Assembly (NCBI GenBank): GCA_963665575.2
Contig: CAXXDW010000006.1
Coordinates: 806,001 to 870,000 of the forward strand
Reading direction: 5' to 3'
DNA length: 64,000 bases
Origin: Rariloculus sp963665575
GTDB lineage: Bacteria; Pseudomonadota; Gammaproteobacteria; Steroidobacterales; Rariloculaceae
In this document: piece after piece, positions 44,089 through 53,198 of the stretch
How positions within the stretch are numbered: position 1 is the stretch's first letter
Layout of the letters: each line of letters begins with the position of its first letter
The notes under the pieces: generated by a model
Told to the model about the DNA's origin: nothing
Databases searched by the model: none
Seen by the model: the letters and a program-made list of their open reading frames with translations, nothing else
Program-made: the position numbers and the translations under genes

Positions 44089-44535
44089 CTATTCGATGAT
44101 GAACTTGCCGTTCATCAATACGAAGTGGCCCGGGAACGAGCAGAAGTACGTGTAGTCTCCGCCGGGTTCAAGGCCCGATAAATCGAACGTGATTGCGGTC
44201 TGTTCTCCGCCGCCGATGACGTCGGTTGTTGCGATCACACGTTCGTCGCCCTCCGGGACGTAGTGGGGCGGTCCGGAGGCCTGACCGGCCTGGGCTACTG
44301 CCTGCCAGTCGGCGGTTGTTGTCAGTACCCAGTTGTGGCCCATGATGTTGGCGGCCAACTGCCCGACGTGAACGAGCGTAAGTGTGACTTCGGTGCAGCT
44401 TGAGCTGACGCTGAGTTCGCTCTGGACGAACTGGATCTGGTCGTTTCCTTCGATCGTGAGGGCGCATTCCTGCCCCAGTGCCGACCCGCAGAACGCAAGC
44501 CCTGCGAGTGCGAACAGCGTCAAGTTCCTTCTCAT
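44089..44535 (-). CDS. azu: azurin (periplasmic blue copper protein)
   Basis: 148 residues from ATG at 44535. Signal peptide MRRNLTLFALAGLAFCGSALG; the mature part starts near QECALTIEG. Type 1 copper ligands: H67 (MGHNWV), C132 and H137 (CSFPGH) and axial M141; disulfide C24-C47. The pattern NDQIQFVQ, GHNWVL and GGDYTYFCSFPGH is azurin. As it lies 88 bp upstream of the oxidase subunit II on the same strand, it is a plausible electron carrier to the oxidase. Confidence 0.95.
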   Translation of the reverse strand: MRRNLTLFALAGLAFCGSALGQECALTIEGNDQIQFVQSELSVSSSCTEVTLTLVHVGQLAANIMGHNWVLTTTADWQAVAQAGQASGPPHYVPEGDERVIATTDVIGGGEQTAITFDLSGLEPGGDYTYFCSFPGHFVLMNGKFIIE

Positions 44536-44585
44536 CAATCTTCTCTCGATCGTTTGCGCGGTTGCCCGTATGAAACCGCGGCGGG

Positions 44586-44591
44586 ATTCTA
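44586..44591 (-). promoter_or_regulatory. possible -10 box of the azurin/oxidase transcript
   Basis: TAGAAT on the minus strand, 50 bp before the azurin ATG; a TTACCG at -35 position is a poor match. Located between the dctP end and azurin. Confidence 0.35.
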
Positions 44592-44674
44592 CCAGAACAC
44601 GGTACCGGCGGTAATGCTAGCGGCACCGCTCCCGAGGCTGGTTTTGCAGAGGCTCCTGGCACGCGGCGGAGCGG

Positions 44675-45763
44675 TCAGACGCGCGTCTCCATGAACGCCT
44701 GCTCCGAAATCCGCTGCCAGGTCTCGGACTCTTCGAGGAAGGCCCTGTAGGAGTTCCAGACGCGCGCGACGATGGGGTCGGCGGCGGCGAGTTGCTCGAC
44801 GACCTCGAGCGTCGCCGCCTTGAGACCGGCGAGCACATCGGGCGGGAAACTCAGCACCTCGACGGACGGGTCCTCCTCGAGTTGGCGCAGCGCGCCGGCG
44901 TTGCGCGCCATGAACTCCGAAGTCATGTCGAGACTCGCCGCCTGGCAGGCGACGCGGACGATGGCCTTGAGATCGTCCGGCAATTGGTCCCAGGCTTCGC
45001 GATTGACGATGCACTCCAGTGCGGGTCCCGGCTCGTGCCAGCCCGGGTAGTAGTAGTAGCGCGCGGCCTGGTGCAGGCCCATCGCGACATCGTTGTAGGG
45101 TCCCACCCACTCGGCCGCGTCGATGGCGCCGGTCTGCAGGGCCGTAAAGACTTCCGATCCCGGTATGGTGACCGGCGTGGCGCCCACCCGGTTGAGCGCT
45201 TCGGCGCCGATTCCCGGGATCCGGATTCGCAAACCGCGCAGGTCCTCCATGCTGTCGATGCGCTTGTTGAACCAGCCGCCGGTCTGCACGCCGGTATTGC
45301 CGGCGGGAATCGGGACGAGACCGAACGGCTCGTAGACTTCGCGCCACAGTTCCAGGCCGCCGCCGTAATAGAGCCAGCCATTCACTTCGTGAGCGTTCAT
45401 GCCGAACGGAATCGTGCAGAAGAACTGGGCCGCTTCGGTTTTGCCGCGCCAGTAGTAGGACGCGCCGTGGCCCATCTCGGTCGATCCCTGCGATACGGTG
45501 TCGAAGACCTCGAACGCCGGTACGAGCTCGCCGGCCCCGTAGACAGTGATCTGCAGGCGGCCGTTGCTGAGTTCGTCAATGTAACGGGCGAGCGTGTTTA
45601 CACCCGTTCCGAGTCCCGGAAAGTTCGGCGGCCAGGTCGTGACGAGATCCCATCTGAAGCGCTGCTGCGACTCGGTCTGCGTGCCGGCCTGCTCGGATTC
45701 GCCGGCGCACCCGGTGAGCGCGGCGGCGCCTGTGAGCCCGGTGACGAAGTCTCGACGTTTCAT
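44675..45763 (-). CDS. dctP: TRAP transporter substrate-binding protein (DctP/TakP-like)
   Basis: 362 residues with a lipobox: MKRRDFVTGLTGAAALTGC (cysteine about residue 19); the RR motif also fits a Tat signal. LVTTWPPNFPGLGTG, GELVPAFEVFDTVS, GHGASYYWRG, NAHEVNGWLYYGGG, GLRIRIPGIGAEAL and AEWVGPYNDVAMGL are similar to the 2-oxo acid-binding TakP group. It should bind a carboxylate and deliver it to DctQM, encoded 6 kb away in the opposite direction. A long non-coding stretch with hairpins lies upstream. Confidence 0.9.
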   Translation of the reverse strand: MKRRDFVTGLTGAAALTGCAGESEQAGTQTESQQRFRWDLVTTWPPNFPGLGTGVNTLARYIDELSNGRLQITVYGAGELVPAFEVFDTVSQGSTEMGHGASYYWRGKTEAAQFFCTIPFGMNAHEVNGWLYYGGGLELWREVYEPFGLVPIPAGNTGVQTGGWFNKRIDSMEDLRGLRIRIPGIGAEALNRVGATPVTIPGSEVFTALQTGAIDAAEWVGPYNDVAMGLHQAARYYYYPGWHEPGPALECIVNREAWDQLPDDLKAIVRVACQAASLDMTSEFMARNAGALRQLEEDPSVEVLSFPPDVLAGLKAATLEVVEQLAAADPIVARVWNSYRAFLEESETWQRISEQAFMETRV

Positions 45764-45830
45764 CGGGGTGCTGGCCCTGGATGGATGCGGGCGACTACAA
45801 ATAACAGATTGTGCCCGGCGAGCCTAGCCC

Positions 45831-45890
45831 GCAAACTTCATCCAGCCGCACTTTTCCATGGTGCATTACGGATGAATTTCAAAAGTTTGC
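45831..45890 (-). other. bulged hairpin upstream of dctP
   Basis: GCAAACTT-CATCC (45831-45843) pairs with GGATGAATTTCAAAAGTTTGC (right arm 45870-45890) as two helices, 8 bp (GCAAACTT/AAGTTTGC) and at least 5 bp (CATCC/GGATG), with an 8-base bulge. It lies about 70 bases before the dctP start and would form in its mRNA leader. Confidence 0.4.
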
Positions 45891-46245
45891 AGGACAATCC
45901 ATGGCTTCGCACAGGTGACAGCATGCGCTGGCCCCGCCCTCGCTGGTCCTTTTCGTGCAGGCGCCCACATGCTCCGGGCACCACTAGCCCGCTATGGTTC
46001 CGGTCACGAGCACGTGCCTGTACGCCCCAGATACATGTGATCGGGCCTGCGCGATCATCGCGGCCCGTGGCGAGACTTGCGCGCCAGACTCTGACTGAAC
46101 TGTCGCGCTGAGAGTCGCCCGGTCTGGCACGTGAGGACGAAATGCCGCAGGTCCCTCGCTGCTATCGTAGTTCAATGAGTGGGATGTCAGATCAATTACG
46201 AGCCCCCAAACCTTAGCAGTCTCATGCGAGGTATTAGGATAAATG

Positions 46246-46278
46246 TCCCACATGGCGCATAACAACTAGCATGTGGGA
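46246..46278. other. 9-bp inverted repeat with 15-base loop, overlapping a second repeat
   Basis: TCCCACATG and CATGTGGGA (46246-46254, 46270-46278) are exact complements. AACAAC (46261-46266) in the loop also pairs with GTTGTT (46281-46286), so two mutually exclusive hairpins are possible. Function unknown. Confidence 0.4.
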
Positions 46279-46440
46279 GAGTTGTTCAAGATCTGGCCAT
46301 TGATATCCCAGACAGTGTCGGGAATCCGACAGTCAGTGGCGAAATCTTAGCTAGGAGTGGGACGTTTCGACCGTCGGGAGCGAGTGCGGCAATCAGCACG
46401 CCGGCCGGTCGACTGTAGCCGCGCCGCGATGCTGTCGCAC

Positions 46441-47229
46441 TCAGGCCGCCCGGCCCGGTGCGTCGCGCAGCGCGGCGTCGATGTCGAAGATGATCGTCCG
46501 GGCGGTTTGTGCCGGGTCGGCAGCGTTCCTTATCGGCCGGCCGACGACGAGGTAGTCCGAACCCGCGAGTATCGCTTCGCGCGGGGTCAGGCTGCGCTTG
46601 TGATCGTCCGTGGCTGCGCCGCCCGGCCTGATCCCCGGGGTCACGATCAGCGCCGTGCTCCCGAATCTCTCCCTGATTTCGCCGACGGAACTTCCTGAAG
46701 CGATGACGCCTTCACATCCCGACCCGAGAATCGTGCGGGTGCGGTTCAATACCGCCTGGTCGAGCGTGATGTCGGCGGATTCCGGGAGGCCGACGTACGC
46801 CTTGAGGTCCCCGCTGTCCCAGCTCGACAGAAAGGTGATCTGCAGGAACTTCGGCGTCGTGCGGCTGCCGCGGCCGTCGATGGCGGCGATGGCGGTATCC
46901 CGGTTGCCTTGCAGGGTGAAGAATTCGACGCCGTCGATGGCGGCCCGGCGAACGGCGGCGGCGACGGTTCTGGGCGTGTCGTCGATCTTGAGGTCGAGGA
47001 ACACCTTCTTCCCTGCGCCGATCAGCTCCTCGACGAAGCTCATGCCGGGGCCGACGAAGAGCTGCAGCCCGACCTTGTAGAAGCACACCGAGTCACCGAG
47101 GGACCCGACCAGATCGCGGGCTTCGGCGGGGGTATCGAAGTCGAGTGCGACGATGAGCCGCTCGGATGCGGGAATCTGCCGTTCGATTGCGGTTCTCCGG
47201 AACGTGTCTGCTGCCGCGGGTGGCGCCAA
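46441..47229 (-). CDS. pyrF: orotidine 5'-phosphate decarboxylase
   Basis: 262 residues. It converts OMP to UMP, the last step of UMP synthesis. Active-site block VFLDLKIDDTPRTV contains the conserved DxKxxD; also LIVALDF, GVEFFTLQG, TPGIRPGG and YLVVGRPIRNA (phosphate binding). Most PyrF begin near RQIPASERLIVALD, so about 15 residues at the N-terminus may not be real. It is divergent from dtd. Confidence 0.95.
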   Translation of the reverse strand: MAPPAAADTFRRTAIERQIPASERLIVALDFDTPAEARDLVGSLGDSVCFYKVGLQLFVGPGMSFVEELIGAGKKVFLDLKIDDTPRTVAAAVRRAAIDGVEFFTLQGNRDTAIAAIDGRGSRTTPKFLQITFLSSWDSGDLKAYVGLPESADITLDQAVLNRTRTILGSGCEGVIASGSSVGEIRERFGSTALIVTPGIRPGGAATDDHKRSLTPREAILAGSDYLVVGRPIRNAADPAQTARTIIFDIDAALRDAPGRAA

Positions 47230-47368
47230 AGCCTGAGCCGGGGAATTTCGCGGGCTCCGGGTCCGCGCCGGCAGCGATCATAGCATGGGGTTTGCGCCGC
47301 GCCGGGTGCCCGCGGCTTGCCGCCGCGCGGGCGCTCAGCCAAAGTACGCCGGACACTGGATCGGGTTG

Positions 47369-47812
47369 ATGATCGGTTTGCTGCAACGTGTGAGTGAGGC
47401 CTCGGTCGCGATCGACGGCGCAAGCGTCGCCGCGATCGGGCGCGGTCTGCTCGTGCTCGTTGGCGTCGAGCGCGGTGACGGCGAGCGCGAGGCTGGCCGA
47501 CTGGCCGAGCGGCTGCTCGCGTATCGTGTGTTTCCCGACAGCGGCGGGCGCATGAATCTGAGCGTACGCGACATCGGCGGCGAGGTGCTGCTCGTGCCGC
47601 AGTTCACGCTGGCCGCCGATACGCGCAAGGGTAACCGGCCCGGCTTCTCGCGGGCCGCGGAGCCCGCGCGTGGCGAGGCCCTGTTCGGCGCGCTCGCCGC
47701 GCAATTCGAGCGGCTCGGCACGCCGCCCCGCTGCGGGCGCTTCGGCGCCGACATGCAGGTCAGCCTCGTCAACGACGGTCCGGTCACCATCTGGTTGCAG
47801 GTTACGGCGTAG
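47369..47812 (+). CDS. dtd: D-aminoacyl-tRNA deacylase
   Basis: 147 residues from ATG at 47369; MIGLLQRVSEASV is the family start and the longer upstream frame is ignored. It removes D-amino acids (and glycine from tRNA-Ala) from tRNA. Signature PQFTLAADTRKGNRPGFSRAA (the family usually has SQFTL) and the Gly-cisPro motif NDGPVT are intact. Confidence 0.95.
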   Translation: MIGLLQRVSEASVAIDGASVAAIGRGLLVLVGVERGDGEREAGRLAERLLAYRVFPDSGGRMNLSVRDIGGEVLLVPQFTLAADTRKGNRPGFSRAAEPARGEALFGALAAQFERLGTPPRCGRFGADMQVSLVNDGPVTIWLQVTA

Positions 47813-47882
47813 CGTGCTGCGGGGAATCCGACGGCGCGCTTTAGCGTATGATTGAACGCTAGGACAGTCTCGGAGGGCTGAC

Positions 47883-48140
47883 ATGGGATTCGGCGGAATA
47901 AGTATCTGGCAGCTCCTGATCGTGCTGCTCATCGTTATGCTGGTTTTCGGCACCAAGCGGATCAAATCGCTGGGCGGCGACCTCGGCGGTGCAATCAAGA
48001 GCTTCAGGGGAGCCATGGACACGGAGAACGCCAAGGGTACTGACGACGGCGCAGAGTCCGGGGAGCAAAAGCAGATCGAAACCGAAAGCGCCCCTGACGC
48101 ACAGTTCGCCGAGCAGAAGGAACAACAGCGGCAGGGATGA
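47883..48140 (+). CDS. tatA: Sec-independent protein translocase TatA
   Basis: 85 residues. MGFGGISIWQLLIVLLIVMLVFGTKRI: an N-terminal membrane helix followed by the amphipathic helix KSLGGDLGGAIKSFRGAM and an acidic tail, the TatA layout. TatA oligomers make the pore through which folded proteins with twin-arginine signals cross the inner membrane. First gene of tatABC. Confidence 0.96.
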   Translation: MGFGGISIWQLLIVLLIVMLVFGTKRIKSLGGDLGGAIKSFRGAMDTENAKGTDDGAESGEQKQIETESAPDAQFAEQKEQQRQG

Positions 48141-48156
48141 GGAGCGGGCATAGTCG

Positions 48157-48630
48157 ATGTTCGACGCCGGTTTCAGCGAACTGGTCCTGCTGTTTGCGAT
48201 CGGGCTGCTCATCCTCGGGCCCGAGAGACTGCCGCGCGTAGCGAGCCAGATCGGCCGCTGGGTCAGCAAGGCGCGCCGCACCGCAAGCCAGCTTCGCCGC
48301 CAGCTCGAACGCGAGATGGCGCTCAACGAGATTCGCCAGAAGTCGCAGCAGCAGCCGCCCAAGCCACCGCCCTCCGCCAGGTCCGGCGCCGCTGACGGCG
48401 AGGCGAGCGATTCGGACGCTGCGCCCGGCACGACGTCCGCCAACGACGGCGCCGGGGCCGACAGCGCCGCAAACGGTTCGCAAGCGAACCCGGCTGAGCC
48501 GGGCGACTCATCGGAGGGTCCGCCGGGCGACGCTGGCGCGGCTGCGGCCGAGCCTGGCCCGGCAGCGGCCGCGGGAGCTGAATCGTCGGGTTCGGGCGAA
48601 ACCCCGCGCCAGTCTGCGGCCGACACATGA
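48157..48630 (+). CDS. tatB: Sec-independent protein translocase TatB
   Basis: 157 residues, starting 16 bp after tatA. MFDAGFSELVLLFAIGLLILGPERLP is the TatB membrane segment, with conserved GPERLP; then VASQIGRWVSKARRTASQLRRQL amphipathic helix and a long alanine/glycine/proline/serine-rich tail. TatB with TatC forms the signal-peptide receptor. Its stop overlaps the tatC start. Confidence 0.95.
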   Translation: MFDAGFSELVLLFAIGLLILGPERLPRVASQIGRWVSKARRTASQLRRQLEREMALNEIRQKSQQQPPKPPPSARSGAADGEASDSDAAPGTTSANDGAGADSAANGSQANPAEPGDSSEGPPGDAGAAAAEPGPAAAAGAESSGSGETPRQSAADT

Positions 48631-49432
48631 GCACATCGTCCGAGAATCCCGACAACGCTTCTGCCGAGACCGGGGAGGAACAGCTCGCCGAGGGCACGCT
48701 GCTGTCACACCTCGTGGAACTGCGCCAGCGTCTGGTCTGGGCGACGCTTTCGGTGCTCGTGATCTTCCTCTGTCTCGTACCGTTCGCCCAGCAGATCTTC
48801 ACCTGGGTTTCGAACCCGCTGACCGACGTCCTGCCCGAAGGCTCGACGATGATCGTCACGGGAATCGCGTCGCCGTTTCTGACGCCGTTCAAGACGACGC
48901 TCTTCGTCGCATTGTTCATCGCCATGCCGGTGGTGCTCTACCAGATCTGGAGGTTCGTCGCACCGGGGCCCTGTATCGGCGCGAGAAGCGATTCGCGGTG
49001 CCCCTGCTCGTGTCGAGCATCCTGCTGTTCTATTGCGGTGTCGCGTTCGCCTATTTCATCGTGTTTCGTCTTGCGTTCGCGTTCTTCGTCTCGGTGACGC
49101 CGGAAAGCGTTGCCAACATGCCCGAGATCAATGCGTACCTGGGCTTCATTCTCACGATCTTTTTCGCTTTCGGGCTCGCGTTCGAAGTGCCGATCGCGAC
49201 GTTCATGCTCGTGTGGAGCCGGCTCGTGTCGATCAAGACCCTGGCCCGCGCGCGCGCCTACGTATTCCTCGGCGCGTTCGTCGTCGGCATGCTGCTGACG
49301 CCGCCCGACATCATCTCGCAGACGCTGCTGGCGGTGCCGATCTACCTGCTCTACGAAAGCGGCCTCATGCTCTGCCGGATCATGCTGCCCGACGTCGTCC
49401 GACAGGGCGAAGAAGCCGACGAGCAGGCGTGA
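48627..49432 (+). CDS. tatC: Sec-independent protein translocase TatC, frameshifted as written
   Basis: ATG overlaps the tatB stop (ATGA). An intact product would be about 267 residues. First frame: LLSHLVELRQRLVWA and FLTPFKTTLFVALFIAMPVVLYQIWRFVAPG. Second: VPLLVSSILLFYCGVAFAYF, FAFGLAFEVPIATFML, AYVFLGAFVVGMLLTPPDIISQTLLAVPIYLLYE. The join should read WRFVAPGLYRREKRFAVPLL; this needs two bases removed from GGGGCCC at 48965-48971. Six membrane helices, all conserved. The break is again in a G/C run. Confidence 0.92.
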
Positions 49433-49472
49433 GGCCTGCCCTGACTCCAAGCCGCGCCGAGCGCGTCTCCCG

Positions 49473-50966
<1,494 letters not shown>

Positions 50967-52883
50967 ATGAACGAAGAACCTCAAACGCGAGCGCTGCTCC
51001 CGCAGCTCACGCTCAAGGCCATCGCGCTCGGCGTCGTCCTGTCGGCCGTGCTCGCCGGGGCGAACGCCTATCTTGGCCTTTTTGCCGGCCTGACGGTCTC
51101 GGCGTCTATCCCTGCGGCCGTGATTTCGATGGCCGTGCTCAAGCTCTTCCGGGATTCGAACATCCTCGAGAACAACATCGTGCAGACGGCGGCTTCGGCA
51201 GGCGAAGCCCTGGCAGCCGGCGTGATCTTCACCCTGCCGGCGCTGGTCATCCTGAACTACTGGAACGTGTTCGACTATCTTTGGGTCACGATGATCGCCG
51301 GTCTCGGCGGGCTGCTCGGCGTGCTCTTTACCGTGCCGCTAAGGCGCACGCTCATCGTCGATCTCAAGCTCGCCTATCCGGAGGGCAGAGCGACAGCCGA
51401 AGTTCTCAAGGTCGGCGAGTCGCCGGCCAGCGGGGCGAAACTGCTCGCGCTTGCGGCCATTACCGGCGCGCTCGTCAAGCTCGCTGAAACGGGCTTGAGG
51501 CTCTGGCCGTCGACGGCGCAGGCCGCAACGTATGTCGGCCAGAACACGATCGCCTACGTCGGCGCCAACTCGTCGCCCGCACTGATCAGCGTGGGCTATA
51601 TCGTGGGCCTCAACATCGCCGTGCTCGTGTTCGCCGGTGGCGCGATCTCCTGGTACGTCGCCATTCCGATCTATTCGGCGCTCTTCCTCGACAGCGATCC
51701 GGCTCTCGCCGCCGCGCGTGCCGAGAACCTGGCGGCCGCGGATCTCGCGTTCGCGATCTGGACTTCGAAGATCCGCTACCTCGGCGTCGGCGCGATGCTC
51801 GTCGGCGGGGTCTGGGCCCTGATATCGATGCGCGGTTCGCTGTTTTCGGGAATTCGCGACGGACTGGCCCGGCGCACTGCCGGCGCCGCGCATACCGAGC
51901 AGGACACCCCCATGCCGTGGGTCATTACGGGCGTGGCCGTGCTCGTGATCCCGATACTTGCGCTGTACTACAGCATCGTCGGCACGTTCGGCGTCGCGCT
52001 CGCGATGACGGCGATCATGGTCGTCGCGGGGTTCCTGTTCTCGTCGGTCGCGGCCTACATGGCGGGCCTCGTCGGGTCGTCGAACAACCCGGTCTCGGGC
52101 ATCACCATCGCGACGATCCTGTTTACCTCATTGCTGCTGCTGTTTCTCATGGGCGAGTCGGCGGGCGTCGGCGCCGCCGCCGCGATCATGGTCGGCGCGG
52201 TCGTGTGCTGTGCGGCGGCGATCGGCGGCGACAATCTTCAGGACCTCAAGGCGGGCCACATCGTCGGCGCGACGCCGTGGCGCCAGCAACTCATGCAAGC
52301 CATCGGCGTGATCTCGGCCGTGCTCGTCATGGCGCCGATACTGAATCTGATGCTCGCGGCCTACGGCATCGGCCCGCCGACCGCCGAACAGCCGAACTCG
52401 CTGCTCGCACCGCAGGCGACGCTCATGGCGTCGGTCGCCGAAGGCGTATTCGGCGCGGGCTTGCCGTGGGGCATGGTCGGGCTCGGGGCGCTGATCGGTG
52501 TCGCGATCATCGGGCTCGACCGCTATCTCGTGCAGGCGACGCAGGGCGCCTGGCGTGCGCCGGTGCTCGCGGTCGCCGTCGGCATCTATCTGCCGCTGGA
52601 GCTTTCCGTGCCGATCCTCGCGGGCGGCCTGATCGCCCACTTCGCCGCTCGGCGGCGCTCGCCGGAGAGCCGCGACTGGAGCGCGCGCAATGGCCTGTTG
52701 TTCGCGGCGGGGCTCATCACGGGCGAGGCGCTCATCGGTATCCTCATGGCGATCCCGATCGTGGTGAGCGGCAACCCGGACGTGATCGCACTGCCGGTGT
52801 CGCTGCCGGCCATCGCGGGTCTCGCCGTGGTGGCGGCCGTCGCGCTTGCGCTTTACCGTACCGCGACGCGAGGCTCCGATTGA
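50967..52883 (+). CDS. OPT family oligopeptide transporter
   Basis: 638 residues, about 14-16 hydrophobic helices. LTLKAIALGVVLSAVLAGANAYLGLFAGLTVSASIPAAV and ENNIVQTAASAGEALAAGVIFTLPAL are the OPT-family N-terminal blocks; DLKLAYPEGRATAEVL, SSNNPVSGITIATI and GDNLQDLKAGHIVGATPWRQQ are also conserved. Members import oligopeptides or metal-peptide complexes. Directly downstream of the POT gene with no intergenic space, so translated from one mRNA. Confidence 0.93.
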   Translation: MNEEPQTRALLPQLTLKAIALGVVLSAVLAGANAYLGLFAGLTVSASIPAAVISMAVLKLFRDSNILENNIVQTAASAGEALAAGVIFTLPALVILNYWNVFDYLWVTMIAGLGGLLGVLFTVPLRRTLIVDLKLAYPEGRATAEVLKVGESPASGAKLLALAAITGALVKLAETGLRLWPSTAQAATYVGQNTIAYVGANSSPALISVGYIVGLNIAVLVFAGGAISWYVAIPIYSALFLDSDPALAAARAENLAAADLAFAIWTSKIRYLGVGAMLVGGVWALISMRGSLFSGIRDGLARRTAGAAHTEQDTPMPWVITGVAVLVIPILALYYSIVGTFGVALAMTAIMVVAGFLFSSVAAYMAGLVGSSNNPVSGITIATILFTSLLLLFLMGESAGVGAAAAIMVGAVVCCAAAIGGDNLQDLKAGHIVGATPWRQQLMQAIGVISAVLVMAPILNLMLAAYGIGPPTAEQPNSLLAPQATLMASVAEGVFGAGLPWGMVGLGALIGVAIIGLDRYLVQATQGAWRAPVLAVAVGIYLPLELSVPILAGGLIAHFAARRRSPESRDWSARNGLLFAAGLITGEALIGILMAIPIVVSGNPDVIALPVSLPAIAGLAVVAAVALALYRTATRGSD

Positions 52884-52967
52884 TGATCCGTCGGGCAAGC
52901 TGCACGGCACTCACGGCCAACGGGCGCTGCCTTGCCGTGCGGGGTTCGGTGCGCGGCGATTTGCGGC

Positions 52968-53180
52968 TCAGCGGCGGAAGAAAAAGTTTGCGATCAGTGT
53001 GAGCACGATGCTGATGACGATCATCGACGTCAACGGAACGTACACGCGTGAGTTGCCGCGCGTGATTTCGATGTCGCCGGGAAGGCGGCCGAACCAGGAC
53101 ACGAGCCAGGGCGCATACTGCATGATGAGCCCGGCCGCGACGAGCGCGACGCCGGCGCCGATCAGTACCTTTGCGAGCAT
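52968..53180 (-). CDS. DUF2905 family small membrane protein
   Basis: 70 residues from ATG at 53180. Two membrane helices around the conserved SWFGRLPGDIEITRGNSRVYVPLTSM, the DUF2905 signature. Function unknown; widespread in bacteria. Its start is only 18 bp from the start of the divergent aminotransferase gene. Confidence 0.9.
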   Translation of the reverse strand: MLAKVLIGAGVALVAAGLIMQYAPWLVSWFGRLPGDIEITRGNSRVYVPLTSMIVISIVLTLIANFFFRR

Positions 53181-53198
53181 GATGCTGGAATTCGACCA

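Larger units (their letters stand above)
45764..46440. other. long non-coding region between pyrF and dctP
   Basis: 677 bp in which no protein-coding frame is convincing (a 93-residue minus-strand frame at 45984-46265 looks unlikely). G+C falls in 46140-46380. Two inverted-repeat structures stand out and are listed separately. It may be a long 5' untranslated region of dctP, an RNA gene or a decayed gene. Confidence 0.5.

Noticed and set aside
45984..46265. 93-residue minus-strand frame in the dctP upstream region
   Set aside because: No ribosome site, unusual composition; overlaps hairpin structures.
46255..46290. Possible integron attC-like site (AACAA ... TTGTT)
   Set aside because: Core spacing and RYYYAAC/GTTRRRY boxes do not match; no integrase or cassette nearby.
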